38,177 nt of DNA from Barthelona sp. PAP020 (Eukaryota > Metamonada: BaSk clade): NCBI GenBank assembly GCA_040182905.1, contig JARQWU010000072.1:1-38177 (forward strand). Direction: 5' to 3'. Made by a program: the position numbers and the translations under genes. This document shows, in pieces, positions 36,701 to 38,177 of the stretch. Positions within the stretch are counted from its first letter, which is position 1. The number at the start of each line of letters is the position of its first letter. The notes under the pieces were generated by a model. The model was not told the origin of the DNA and searched no databases. It saw only the letters and a list, made by a program, of their open reading frames with translations.

Positions 36701-38177
36701 GGAAAATAGGAGACCTTCTAAAAATAACATTTTTAGTATGGACAGTTGTTGAGGAATGAACATACAAAACAGCAGAAAATATAACATCATCAAACATAAC
36801 TTGACCAGTTCCACTGACTTCAACTTGATTTTTGGCACCATCGAGATATAATAAAGATATATTTTGCTTGTATCCAACAGCAGGAGCAAATTTCAACTTA
36901 CCGTTGTCACGAATTAATATTTTAGTTGACCAAAGATCAGCATCCTTCAAAAATTGAATAACTGCAGCATTTAGCAATTCTAAACCTGAACCAGCAAAAT
37001 TTATTGAATAATCTTTGAAATTTACATCAAAAGAAAGTGTAATAGTACTTTCCATGTTGATGAAACCTCTATTTTCAAATAAGTCTTGCTTAGACGATGA
37101 TGAAACAGTCAAACCAGTCATAATTGTAAGAATGTGAGAATTGATGAAATGAATTCTCTCATTTGCATCAGCAGAATAAACAATTGCATTATAAATTTCA
37201 AATATGCATTGATTCTCCAGAGTCAAAGATCCATAAAGATAAATGTTATAACCAGAAGAAACACCACTAAATGAATCGCCAACAAAAGTAACATAGGCAT
37301 CTTGATAACCATAAATACGAACATGAGAAGCAAAAATAGGGGTTTTCAATTGTAATTCACCCCAAACATACAAATAACCATTCAAAAACTTGATAGAAAT
37401 ACTATCATTCAAATCATAAGCATACATCTTTCCAGAAAGTTCAGTTGTGACAAAGAATTTGCCGAAATCAACGTTGAGGCTGTCTGTTGAATAAGTTTCA
37501 CCAATAGAGGTATTTGAATAGTGATTATAAATAACTGCTTGTCCGTCAATATCTAAGACAGAACCCGCTTCTAACTCATAATCACCATAGAATCTATCTA
37601 TTGCACTTCCTTGAATTTGATAAAGACCAGTACCTTTCAAGAAAGATCCAGGATAGTTATAACCGGGTGTAGCATAACGACGATAAAAACTAGAATATAT
37701 TGTAAAATTACCATAGTTATGGAAAGAATTGTCAGAATATGCAATATTTTCAACTACAGTAAAATTACCATAATTGATAAGATGAGCATCACAATGGAAT
37801 GAACTATAAGTTTCAACGATTCCATAATTAACAAATTTAAAGTCTTCTTCACTTCCACTTCCCGAAAACAGATATAATTGAACAGTCTTTTTAACAATCA
37901 TAATGTTCAAATTGTTAATAACAGTATCATAAAGGTATATTGTAAAACTGTAGGATTTAACATTCCAAATAGCCTTATTCATGATATCAGTGGAAGAGAA
38001 GAAAGTAGAATCATAGAAGTAAATTTCTGCATCTTCTTCGAAATATAATTCAGCATGATGGGGCATTTTAACTTTGAGAGTAGCTTCAGAGTTAATATAT
38101 CCATCCAACCAAATATATTTCAAAATATGTAACTCTCTGAAATGAATGTATGAATTAGCCATGTATAAACGGCCAAT
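6738..38177 (-). CDS. giant beta-solenoid single-pass membrane protein (5' end beyond window)
   Basis: One intronless frame of 10,474 codons from the first in-window Met (38162), and open for five more codons (I-G-R-L-Y) to the edge. It is therefore probably 5'-partial. Solenoid-type repeats start at once after that Met and there is no signal peptide, although the protein has an obvious ectodomain. Order: beta-solenoid 1-1055; Cys-rich EGF-like 1061-1114; G8-like about 1133-1190; beta-solenoid about 1190-8690; EGF-like 8698-8714; PSI-like about 8718-8766; unrecognised juxtamembrane region 8768-9306; transmembrane helix about 9307-9329; cytoplasmic tail 9330-10474. The short positive stop-transfer LRRRNKK fixes the tail as cytosolic. 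N-x-S/T sites are frequent in the ectodomain (seven in about 370 residues encoded near 29,225-30,320). The mass exceeds 1.1 MDa. A surface adhesin or receptor role is inferred; no ligand or enzyme motif is visible. Confidence 0.9.
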   Translation of the reverse strand: MGRLYMANSYIHFRELHILKYIWLDGYINSEATLKVKMPHHAELYFEEDAEIYFYDSTFFSSTDIMNKAIWNVKSYSFTIYLYDTVINNLNIMIVKKTVQLYLFSGSGSEEDFKFVNYGIVETYSSFHCDAHLINYGNFTVVENIAYSDNSFHNYGNFTIYSSFYRRYATPGYNYPGSFLKGTGLYQIQGSAIDRFYGDYELEAGSVLDIDGQAVIYNHYSNTSIGETYSTDSLNVDFGKFFVTTELSGKMYAYDLNDSISIKFLNGYLYVWGELQLKTPIFASHVRIYGYQDAYVTFVGDSFSGVSSGYNIYLYGSLTLENQCIFEIYNAIVYSADANERIHFINSHILTIMTGLTVSSSSKQDLFENRGFINMESTITLSFDVNFKDYSINFAGSGLELLNAAVIQFLKDADLWSTKILIRDNGKLKFAPAVGYKQNISLLYLDGAKNQVEVSGTGQVMFDDVIFSAVLYVHSSTTVHTKNVIFRRSPIFQSSDSILIMGAGSDFNYIDYTHSVGQIRFETKRNNEEVKKAPSFTLNSGILFIGSGITLQVDGDMIVKSNGFAGTGSLTVGGDFEQNIALTIPYEKFVVKNVTLKTGDITLASNTVFTINGNFTDYRTDTSDRNIGVASRTSKIIVSPTGSILFSSNGHIKFLSPVENRGLIKSQGTVKMYLRGVFDSNYADSSNGTFETNYLDVGGDANTYPHFTCNDCSIIADTIKVNAGFINFIGTIAVNLNSEVYVSGGGSLRFHVDVDYIKGYHDTTLNSEIRDMCGIVCYGNITLTNVIVTDLLTLQSVNGEVTTLFDMSKSLVLKGPGTVVQKGLWAVPDTSTVYFRGIRLVWFHSVFNLKTISVGWDDFATSEIVFDLDTTFVYPVTVTNNNYDFRIKVNEGIIVALTGASDYNHASWVNLGTITLSASFSGEFGDIVYNNGTISQDGSSASTVFTTVMNYGTLDVSSGFGNVHNFGTLNLIAGKSANIIYFANYGELRFTLASVGTLITSTVTYLRGGKIYVDYSSGTLNSVVSLIKADHIYGDFESIVFSGSPYLSEFYMRDTYDHLKVGIDYCEGGVTTASAPCNCASVSRAGGVCQYAVNCASGNYIDATSLQCICSGDNSGSLCSSTDSNVLTHTLSALPSSGSSIWDSGMQPRSKDDVVISTVPASGETATFEHNIYANTMTITSAGTVELGKYSSIHVTTLSCTSSTMIIHGTVFADILNIDSCTITGEGSFVSKKATKLVVDIQTSHLSFVFNDNAITFDNIAVTVADPGYDSYSVFAIFGKATHQSGTFKFDGSISSSIIPRLTIIGELSIAKVDPLEVILASTVVVGKLSIATDQSLSIYPFLDIPCGSVEFTKDLTISFSTGTGWIRWLDSFIGSGSAKLILADSHNTFNQLSNFDIEATGDQSLFIREINNYSGDIWMNRVTGTDTDQRHLTIVCSNETYTIPGAVKIDSKFSYYPIGIKFDNLDLATTALPLYLQRIDANTLTISERGTANYDFINFLPSLDVGLSIFAESFYITSNWVVGDLSSTWDKVMIHTTDFNIGGTTTTILGTALEIYTENFNNVASEHIEIREPVIYVDSLLDADSDSMAIANLITKETSFEILKNVSFVGDSDLNLNDAVFNVGETVIIDHPVIMKNVTFNGDGNLLTNDTHDFTVYDVNISVPLTLHSGSHFTCLYGGYCYMDEVVASSSTFTIETSDFTVKKLNISSLSIVGMAGSLELEFVHIEEINLEGVLTLQNVILNVTTLQLGGSSGIVLDNAQINVVNVQPLPSCVDCSVGINPSLADSLTSLITFINSGILSVDLEINIPLHFNDSFTIESDGSIQASSITYLYGAVLLEGSVNFVAGTNGLFVLKDSGSLTGTGSFGINTHLSYFYGTLDFEGTFTFSGSEIITFTRKSSWISHATTVLDLSGVVLVVEKDTEVLVANVLLKSTSRIINDGTIEANQITINDGFIVGDGRFFTHGGSIEVTGVFVLNSRLSIGGVFSWIAGSFVIGDSLAYSNSSIYVKSAGTFRDLCSTYDEISGYGFIDVSGIFHKDTSVDSDSFTTINVRTYGSGEIISGISGAVEGASFSFINEFVFDGTVTVYDKLYFNSTAGILQNIRGTVQSVSGSSLICLDNTLELTGTTNIVGSVIQEGGSFKFDLNSPNFGSGSILIKKGCFEVVSPIVAGSLNIETDGCLSGVESFTVQSMAIIHGTLTGTGSVVVGASALVSMKQNATIDGATIINNGELKFDGGNTTCVDGTIINLNDITFSTIEDTNIFDDSTTGVCIIYNHDTITSDTVNVDIGMSIIQKGTLAITSGELTLSGVDSEIHNIITVDGELHIINDISFLNTSSTTGTGLIRFISGEVSFSGSSTVFLYIEGAKLITDAETNIAQDINVIDGELDCNGYCQLDSVILNGGTVIAANTEVVSLEWRKGNFEEIGKIKIDDMLIITSDEKKITTKVLEITNSLTITDAIFNCSDASITVNSDASGTFSGTSLILSDFVSNAPTCQFINYGSIVNSDGTNNETKQIQWEFVNYGSFVSHDYLIFSGIISQGDSGSIYSDGKIELAANGVSTGSFVVEGTEILFTKGNWVFEGDVFSCNNTCVFKELCEDTSSTLEINSVFEIDNTMLLYGNGTLIINHDNSFIGVEINGINTVLEISVYKEVVFADVTFTQGTINIDGVFNVSNSLTMEQGLVTGNGICNVHGTFDLITEIVKDFEFVAFNIYAVTTLVDGHIHLGESVSFVVVSEGSLLCNKDNSSVYTNSGEKGTLYVEGTMTIAVSDLFNISCIVRSSGTITISSGSTVYQLESLYLEDNTLLVESGAELHIGGLFEVEFGSTLGIEGTVDFNNVGNLILNGHFVANMDIYFFDNSQFTLNEEGTYDSVFAVNNKLVFSNYSVFTLANTKTNVMPCVIEENAKLIIEYGYFASFYDLHVYGTVQTRGTFNTTYDSTVTFYGGSVWTRIIPSYVSAQWYDSNYWYQFHTFYGVLNFVNGTASLDDRIVISTFTKAHIENFNTYRVSTSDDTHLVSYGLLEIDCSISDCYLQLHLRLNYNVTLVKTGSYELYSSFSNLWLPMTQVDFDILDGNNDWNTFPVVNVLNGTMKLDYLYTTEDSYYCFFSFYIETNSTLIFTSVIHFGLDANVSGNGTIVMDTGSGTQVSSAYPDSQLRGNWNFTGELIQKSGYTSIEYNYFNRNCTNVEPYYCIGTKINIESLASKLYVQGGVLRLRGEFVKGVLPTTIMTGGTLRLTNENSMSSVFVFGENSVFQDCTIYDNWWSTLTHTASYMNPGNNSVVQRISGDVPFRIESGYSSLYGDFGATGFSFFVEKNGILTINETVTVHNIDNQGTVYLYATLKLYRRVGSSYGTFFAMNDVVLQLLGYDDQRVHDRATITNTIFNVQENKTLTFNFDIYRMVHNKGTDDWTSYLQNVTIAGETNSTLIFYNQNYLRIWGITTENTTVVLQNTKLIIYPEDQWVKGDVIIDENSQLYVMGNETLGGGFDSIIVKGNFLPHDNAFVRTLVMSNDSSSTPAISGKANVIIENFDFRYGKVEYEVDATIVVNGSMILDTDETKSFISGRIVLNETANSTFINGQLIGSRLELINYGIFNVDPILDVFTSGSNPVTLINHGDINIKGNNYTVEMNLVIENYGSLTKSNESLAVFNNGGLTNHKNGTIYINNGHLIFRGGITTFDGYLVGTIDTGLNISLIFESTAIVYILPDAILEMNEVVVSFNNVLSGIYGSFISIHDDLIIFESGVHYLYTSNFTNSHTILVSGGDVLFAYEFAPSIHLAGGRLLSIVSSVVFNESMLFEYGIIDSTGEIIFNQTVSFVSDSYDWNNTEYETLLFDQQSVVVISEHCTTTIDGGNITLNDATIKVQGSLVFINGTSQMLSSESFGKVQVLEGGSIVLDPSDEASYFGMNIYNEGYVNKTNPITSTVLRGQFNNKNIFKVKGVLYLESIGQTTGTTIIEAGANIIVTSINFKVIAPAFLNGTGIMSVDGDGYLTVSSDVEHVNINGFSVYNGTFDTKCKLFEVSELNIYGGLLQCSKGLSLTSMLFENGNITGVGKIIVNNDATIQTDGVKYISAAQLIFEDSTVNFAGGDVIINERGSMEVAKNAIFNVNSAVGSIGTNEGVEGRFINKGIVNFVDTDDFSISAEMLNRYESECNLADSHIVILGDNNYNTSTIYIDADSTFEVRDGDHDFDRNTTITGEGIFLVNGSYVSMLCNVTLSAEGLFQVSSGDVVLKPGYTQTDAAFLLEDGSVIFKGEIVKPFVIPSISITGGKMQVDAHLTTDNITLIGDGTFQVSGTTVVNEDVTQDDNATQSGSGLIDIFGDFAFTGGYISGLGSTYVRENLVISSTHYKLMDQRILLANERVEWYSGHIHGQNDAYFIISNLTSMYMGSVSLLKNTGKATFSNSGNVTKSDYPIEVLVDYDSKTMCLSPLFALYDVDTDVGSYTFDSSVGLHSVGKQIAIEASHALLFGSEFSIGWTFIFDNESIVNTTFGMESAIEISIYCEEYGVNCTIDAKIWTEETSIHLTGQTNDYLADNYVNITFVDDFIPIMVVYNSSLVLLSVNGTTVDYASCVGTISEVTNLFVVANSDVNVTLKNFAIFDTSISLTDVHNYGNDTINTDNLVGFVDFTTNLDDEPFMAIGNCDSMYPASAETNWMPNEKVSRSRIEWSIENIENFTIINGTSQLVGGGYSQGLLAAEETGVIEFGQEKLYTTGGKIVAKGKGIEISSGVQDIDAMEAEIVVSGSAVVNLQPSSCGLDRTGVDLVIDGGTVNVERPLLDSENCFTIKSLRMYNGTLNVQGNLLILNSANISSPTAYIVLDSGVITSQTFTNFSEGSIMGSGDFKVDGDTDWINGKVLDSVTFTNLGNLNFSSEADKVINCRKFINYGYMDYDEGNLVILGSTGIVNYGSFFVTKPEASLSIPDNSTAFLQNRGQFRLAPGGNISLGIFLDNYGTFEIRDNTHIHISGNSAYNGILDMDESSSFIFEEGTATFSSGMVIKGNGSLLINGTSLITKATFNITDGASVDIYNGTVYFMPPFNFIGDCILSLYGGTLDFAGSDNEDPFQLVATNIFDGDLNIKSPVELSGGLNITNGSVSITAGYLKSYGSIIFEGGYISGLGDIEAVGDFIWKGGEMVGFGRTITSGTLFINSVGTLTWSQRSIVCNGDFDWSSGNINVTNDGSLTISNEGRIISHVGGDIYMSGNFQVNGTLIMNGSINIYAPLILYGTIEQNDGVLGLKKSAQIHGSIDMAAGTSIEIRDAMLIFEKNCTITGQGVISTELANVFVKGSITGNELRIDDGNLYVEGGAELNTCANGVIINDGIIDVITSDNGNTVTLCKVIQNNGILKIAFGITVYSQSYTMNSGSISQQGDLIASNAIDLVTGSVDGAGLLKSEGTFNLDNVTISGLDGRIVVLGTATFSDKDHLIEYRSVEVADATIAGSIIFDYGASLINNGEVTFTNEIVIMDKKSNVLAASVNNLGIWNIDTYLDLKVTSTINNVVKFALGAKLRFESDVQISGTLSPTNGGDVYYVSFESGAFSIRNTATLTNGEYVINGTAVGTVACDFVDIHGFNFNADDDSTVLSLEADISFTPTSTELVIDNGEVQLIKDASKRYVALPVVHLNNDVKLKLNRDAYGSAITVNVNDNAIVEALERTIFDVTTFNQNSGLVDGPLGTIIADTYNFYGGYQNGTGFTKATNFNFLTTAAKYIERNIQTDGSGSVMDWKVGNIELCGSGSIKISQDTTFNIESDSSIQLIGNSECVGCQFKIYGEVHLVSANNVIITGLISTYIENMLAVDLGSLSLNTGTITSVNAGGSFVVEGGADLSVIGGTLYLEEGGSLESAGAVTINSIHDDSYMKGEVTLTAGSFELIAKNLKLFDSCTFTNPTIPLEINGADSNLLIMESSNVTIGSLTLTAGYFEPRADMSVGILTLTNGVVSQDVVEMSVVNITSKLNVDSPTISKNITILSSVDVEYLLSANPSISEGSIVIMKNSITLRNGVVIDCGISSTDNCSFIFDTSSTVTISQNLALNTQGHSVIYMNGVVEQNGGVIVAGHIEINGDCDLTGGTFQFTQNSTITGSIDVLSATVEYYSGTHILETDGTIVCDGTGISMKNADTLVVSKGQWTLNSGCTFEMNNGLFQAIDGTSIVNPNQPLVVQTPAKMLFDSVEAGSYHSIDKLVIDDGTVEVVGDLVVSNTLELINGRLEGVGNITTDVFKWGATSSDNPIIEGSAALYVENQLYVYDSPLQLSGFEIVIELNSNVDGSVVTAVNGGSLTIGGDATIDISSLTFIADGNSYFTNKGTMTVSVAADIQGLKNEGSLSVSNGASLELSKNSIVDGIVLIDGEVTFDTGNHSIVSSAQITVNDPGYILVKNSSTVFDGRLVVVDSNRLLFSTSPTFEIGPHAVFSSAPIVTSNNVKVVVGDYSADGFDKVTLKNFEIVDGTMLSCEGNCDTDAGTTIVLNGGTLEIHDEMTINSLSTLQVKANSNINGTGKLIVYGEVTFDEDPVFLETRLDIMANAEVTVLAAGVLHLAKQGIVYQPTDEEFKIIGSLITDIHPSAPTGVYHIDRITISEGSITVSLNGKIETNYLEISGGSILLDDEIQLQDKLEIMGGSLTGVKPIVGPYEFLVTGGNYVEISCNLELLAGAKAAITDGEVHAKLGFVLTNPSGVPLQINGPNAVLIFEDTGDNSNYTVYSIQQTNGNVTLSNRLNVQGDYVMTGGVLVVKEELDITGSFTLNRDVTTSPKILDSGNINVNGHMYWKYGTLSGKGRLLTVGGNFIQQGMLSLEDDPKILVLGNFEVEDGYTISKDNATIEIGEGGSFTISSSQDYRVGDTTDSNQNLLKINNGSLNIDSTKRVYFNWPFESTGDVLCNYGTVFFSNTTTEGQWVVEAACTITLRNGNHSLRGDNATIYGAGSVILESDMYMYAPIGLTNPIRGFQVKSGRLFCYEGMYCSGVLSQTGGEIYFDPLTGDATYNITILKLSGPGTSYLTSVQIKDELIIEDGTLSVPEYLNTPKLSLRGGSIVNVGLIEVTDTLEFTAGILRDNLTFLTENMNVYGDINIYGYPLIEVNSSYVHQSGTFNVESGLIHIVGGEHSETVFQLSSSTNLKGEQNILDVQGSLSIEAAVDFNVEWNFIIQNTSSCSMGAVVLNHLNITTNGLVNIMSSCSFSLIDGNHTIGENGTIYGEGTLQINDGNTTIAGNVSLIQKARGFIISGGNVSFANGFVSVGYLKQYDGDILFTPGNYSTDVFTSLAGSVSFSNVDNVTLAVNDLTVSTNWYLNEKTLISVGNTFAWNDGISGLGTIRVEAGATCEPGFESLSETSIILDGIMTIPRGVFNIEDGAMIYVAENGELTANDGTVIIPESGFGLSNNGNLIISGEVSIGGLVSEGNITFISGKLTLTNSSKVGGNLELDTFSLLQFGNGNHNISFQISGGSVSIDNEDAVVYVEDVYVISSSWILQSGTVKQVARPSDVTHLPFMQMFGGRYELVEGEFTHAIGSLAVQGGHVQINSDTEFIHSFNISGGVINGTSKIVSGYLLLEEGEITVANEIHVLNQLDVSITTPLILDGMTLFNNGTMNWEKGMIKAKSGQIHNYGSVLITGEEAGFYADYLGPAFINNGSVVKTSSGEMTIAGLKHMGTLQMNGGSIRLTNTSDLDSGDIELNFGASLVFASGTHSLLSTLGGDGTGAVLIDEDYGTTTTAAIDSILTVSMIQLTKGTLNLYHNSTKTSSDNIIVQIDDGILHMYNDGDSGTFGRFYQNGGTVFFHANVSVSDFYVSGDRIVADGFVDSTGTIFFESGIIEGNGGLIGESRLQVADVGPILRPAYFNCSLGIMVRDGGELFIEKPLVFYPETPILVNDGVIHFKNDTTYTIGTLTIFGSNTYIEDDTIVNATNIKLRSGSLIENNGSINVNDTFYGEGGSLNSTGFITADTYTWSDGSINGPTLITVNTFDIEGGAEKKLSQNTIVHVNTSVDWKAGLLRLHQNSSIVCLENCQIDIEGSTCSSDLDDDSFIYNYGTMMKTTSSTITSKNIINHGGIVHSVGTWIFDGVMLHFGNAQFITSTQFIGVEHKFFNGAQFTWTSGIPVTDTKLTFVEGNWTISEPLWFSSSVLSLENGASLNNTLQKTIVTSDLTLNVTANVSDTISHLDYLKISTSGKAYVDAPLYVDKCVFDNGELYISSILVCKNLEWAQTEVVGTLNKGTVNVTDDFVFTTSYDHVLSGNATMNIDVLEFTWSQDDIILNDYSKFVICDNTTLKLTKDYPKFTTSNNSYVIVYGVIDKESEGDLNMQHVVMYGELNINSGDFKINGGSEVTGDITISEETNLVIDGDGVVLKEMNITVGSNAEFIIDSSDILLENCTINCGILILKSDTVLTLKNTKINTSTIVNEDGNPVKIVCLAGSCVIDVDYLNVTNGLQLNKTVLNIDYYFKWYKENIVFTDYSEINVLINGTFDVLTTNEYGIIQFDEDSKLNVYGVMIHTTNVKTVLNCSTDFYGIVEILQGQLDIIYQNEPVNFHNNLTFGSEAHFSVSKKGKVHIKSGNDLNVNGWMSVNDDAELRIERNLKFGLKSMKINGGKTYFDTEHIVENSGAPVKVNIPCADYDTTIDRRDVSAWNGYCNGKGVFFQQITNDALPNHSYMTSLYISSGMVTVDENMSFIELVLENTGVLFVPDASTNITLTSGNYKRDDGLFVGTGIIELWNGECTPDSCVCDYGFDGLDCGKDCESMKTQDECVAYSFCGWCNSSTTCLLANLDGTPRDEVCDDWYYLVSDTCEGVESDIPTTMEEPTITINFDDETWDLEIIVDTPYIRGGFYALDFELYVPSGRTVKEANNCENRDRSLLESISLNKFGTTAPAADMRYAINSLVYPSYSTPGQYWTLTNTSCSEIRYTGHFTFDEFAACRGLRSDLLLDVAVFNNTPVIDYYSDFSVSVVKFYGSTVKADEVKHSFTESLQFETFFNYELISLQLCESGVCNDMQEDDDIYVSLEILSFGIIQDPEGSGYSPLVVWRTTLPVQTDKNMYSLFNGTADCASLSNEFEILRYGKQTAMLNVDVVQMATKNDSWVSYPHHLISDDYKVIWKVAECPDNAITSQLCNNETGKTVELKYKITKTKSSSFDDVTSSGLGMLFYGPELTADFVKFNLLNNNVGPYTTGTTIQAKSFVTVSSLYANDKVDAGETIVTYVKNFWVCWNDDNKIPIYDGTSNMGCEDAKYSYKLIVNRNIQLSALSPEKVELEEFTVESLNSDLDSLGAYEVISFNAPELSVTQLIFVHSEIVVEVEDVVVTTKNIIQPVQVVGSVFVEQPSVVEEELPIMTIVLAALIPTLIVLICVIVWLRRRNKKEPPKKKTFDLLGNSQLLASLANLPQPKEGQAEPPMLHAVRTLSTLIKTASKAGLQEVAATGEGNMADEDGTNLQDFFSKLIGDEDDIDDTMTDTMTVRSDEEEVKEMKVKETFNAMLDEATFDKSDEDISENEQVDDFDLLEKETKVKPSKSKDTAASTANLLQSLMTPMDVEIGKDAKFTVEDSDDDIVDEDVDLSSVMTVVECYELLSNVKNAVHSNKSFELEYKELELLASLYNNIMQYGAVLDSREEKVWGDIVGMVNRHKNANLPMIESSLKIESSDLKSILKYLYVDLENGHLSSIIDPQMSSIAVGFTIAIRCGANVGLHKNTAPDLHKHLQTLPSYVFTAEHAEVLSLVSSAIDFNAVFTTEQSECAVEMIQRASIPDLKNIDLSIKSIADKLSKAHEDNKTITLSESETDKCVQALCNVPVSEMTPEEAGCAAEIMINSNTGDDLVLPPLECLYVSSLLNKHNELLLDLYNLTRYTKDVNDASTLASQFNFETTEAVIQEHKSKFAVNFEETIRKLKQAVDLSIPASLVSEEAQLCYEQIEIEIPSAEEKEVIDKLKNCIKSQNPVLLSRINASILLEMLSFDDVDKNFVLPLTLGPKKLDFLVKLLNVINPFDLFKNERDILKELEVGYTALMHGDMEEFEINPQDEDLIKSLVGKNCNVVSNVCNDLISGHEVDSEVLENIVAIINTSCLDNISEKEKKCLDDLTQLMTNTVLASTFVKLVTTASKPTRLTEDPYLEEERFIIDIDRVCHLNKLFKVLKNVELTAVDKEILYLFKNAATDNVELQLTGKQQKNLDIVIEKIPDPILAFINHYSSKIEIGLPEIIPVNRIEAIEYFLSCLVKKSWSEMNLTVHQEIAGSVDASRPYAIPQMKLDSLINLLKSLLKENFASPSQEIETPRKPSFERELDSILKSVIAELQFAKENNTTVSLTLIKYKRIDNVFREWVPVIISNFDFNVIAKIRQFCDSQIVGELTEQEAVALHSMLITYLEYIGQTLDEEEEEKETPDTVFVQPSQTEETVSSVSETNENNPILEADAKKTLKEQRKDVEAMELDVNIEIHQTGQLQEADDDDTPRKRRGKTQDTAANSFLSALNTDSASAAANKGKKKRRRRRKNAKDEDDQDFPDLDL
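6786..6911 (-). other. basic, NLS-like clusters at the tail C-terminus
   Basis: The last 60 residues of the giant protein contain an acidic run followed by TPRKRRGK (10418-10425) and then KKKRRRRRK (10451-10459), ending in an acidic DEDDQDFPDLDL. Both basic blocks fit classical monopartite nuclear-localisation patterns, but they could also bind phosphoinositides, RNA or ribosomes. In an intact membrane protein they would have no nuclear role unless the tail is released. Confidence 0.6.
7160..9500 (-). repeat. short helical repeats in the cytoplasmic tail
   Basis: Within the tail I see at least a dozen copies of a loose unit: hydrophobic-(T/S)-x-x-(E/Q), three polar residues, then a hydrophobic helix L..l(v/i)..(i/l). 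Examples: FTAEHAEVLSLVSSAI (starting at residue 9681) and VFTTEQSECAVEMI 21 residues later. TLSESETDKCVQAL, MTPEEAGCAAEIMI and VLPPLECLYVSSLL are 22 residues apart. LTAVDKEILYLF and LTGKQQKNLDIVI are 23 apart. Single copies include ISEKEKKCLDDL, IEIPSAEEKEVIDKL and LTEQEAVALHSML. I know no named family with this unit. It probably folds as an alpha-solenoid or helical bundle that binds cytosolic partners. Confidence 0.5.
10176..10244 (-). other. transmembrane helix of the giant protein
   Basis: Residues about 9307-9329 (starting at MTIVLAALIPTLIVLICVIV) form a single 23-residue hydrophobic segment, preceded by acidic VEEELP and followed by LRRRNKKEPPKKK. The positive cluster on the C-terminal side places the solenoid outside and the tail in the cytosol (type I). 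It is the only clear membrane span in the frame. Confidence 0.93.
10245..11861 (-). other. unrecognised juxtamembrane ectodomain, about 540 residues
   Basis: Residues 8768-9306 lack the Asn/Gly rung pattern of the solenoid and look like ordinary beta-sandwich sequence with scattered cysteine pairs, for example around SCSEIRYTGHFTFDEFAAC, LCESGVC and FWVCWNDDNK...MGCED. Two or three folded domains would fit the length. I do not recognise the family. The last about 60 residues are rich in Val, Glu and Thr and form the stalk before the membrane. Confidence 0.55.
11862..12071 (-). other. EGF-like plus PSI-like cysteine collar
   Basis: At the membrane-proximal end of the solenoid, residues 8698-8714 read C-TPDS-C-V-C-DYGFDGLD-C, an EGF C-terminal half. 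It is followed directly by a PSI (plexin-semaphorin-integrin) pattern: Cys8718, Cys8727, Cys8733, Cys8736 in the conserved CGWC core, then Cys8742, Cys8755 and Cys8766. This pairing of EGF and PSI units as stiff disulphide spacers is common in large eukaryotic surface receptors. It probably caps the beta-helix and links it to the juxtamembrane domains. Confidence 0.75.
12072..38177 (-). repeat. beta-solenoid (parallel beta-helix-like) protein repeats
   Basis: About 8,700 codons of degenerate short repeats rich in Gly, Asn, Ser, Thr, Ile and Val with alternating hydrophobic residues, typical of beta-helix rungs. Recurrent phrases are (F/L)xNYGxF, GxGxIxVxG, NGTLxI and GGxIxGxG. Near the N-terminal side three NYG copies (encoded at 37709-37836) are spaced 18-19 residues. 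A longer super-repeat is anchored by Trp: a GG.isG.G turn, about 25 residues, then W..G.i. Examples are W4359 (codon at 25086-25088), W5163 (22674-22676), W5718 (21009-21011), W7971 (14250-14252) and the variant W8230 (13473-13475). The same W(t/s)GG..sG.G grammar is known from giant bacterial surface proteins. The DNA has diverged enough that no long exact repeats are visible. Confidence 0.8.
34593..34982 (-). other. Cys-rich EGF-like insert followed by G8-like segment
   Basis: Residues 1061-1114 of the giant protein hold eight cysteines (1061, 1072, 1074, 1084, 1090, 1103, 1105, 1114). The last three form CxC followed by a Gly-containing loop and Cys, the EGF C-terminal signature. Immediately after, residues about 1133-1190 read SSIWDSGMQPRSKDDVVIS and then alternating strands ending ITSAGTVELG. 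This resembles the start of a G8 domain (W..G..P..gD.V.I..G..v, then L.I..gg.L). The Cys-rich insert separates a first solenoid from the much longer second one. The EGF-like reading is fair; the G8 assignment is tentative. Confidence 0.5.

Noticed and set aside
12072-38177. Repetitive appearance of the plus strand (recurrent ACCATT, CCACCA, GTACCA) as tandem DNA repeat or CRISPR-like array
   Set aside because: The recurrences are codons of NGT, GGT and NGG phrases in the minus-strand protein. No fixed-length exact repeats or spacers exist.
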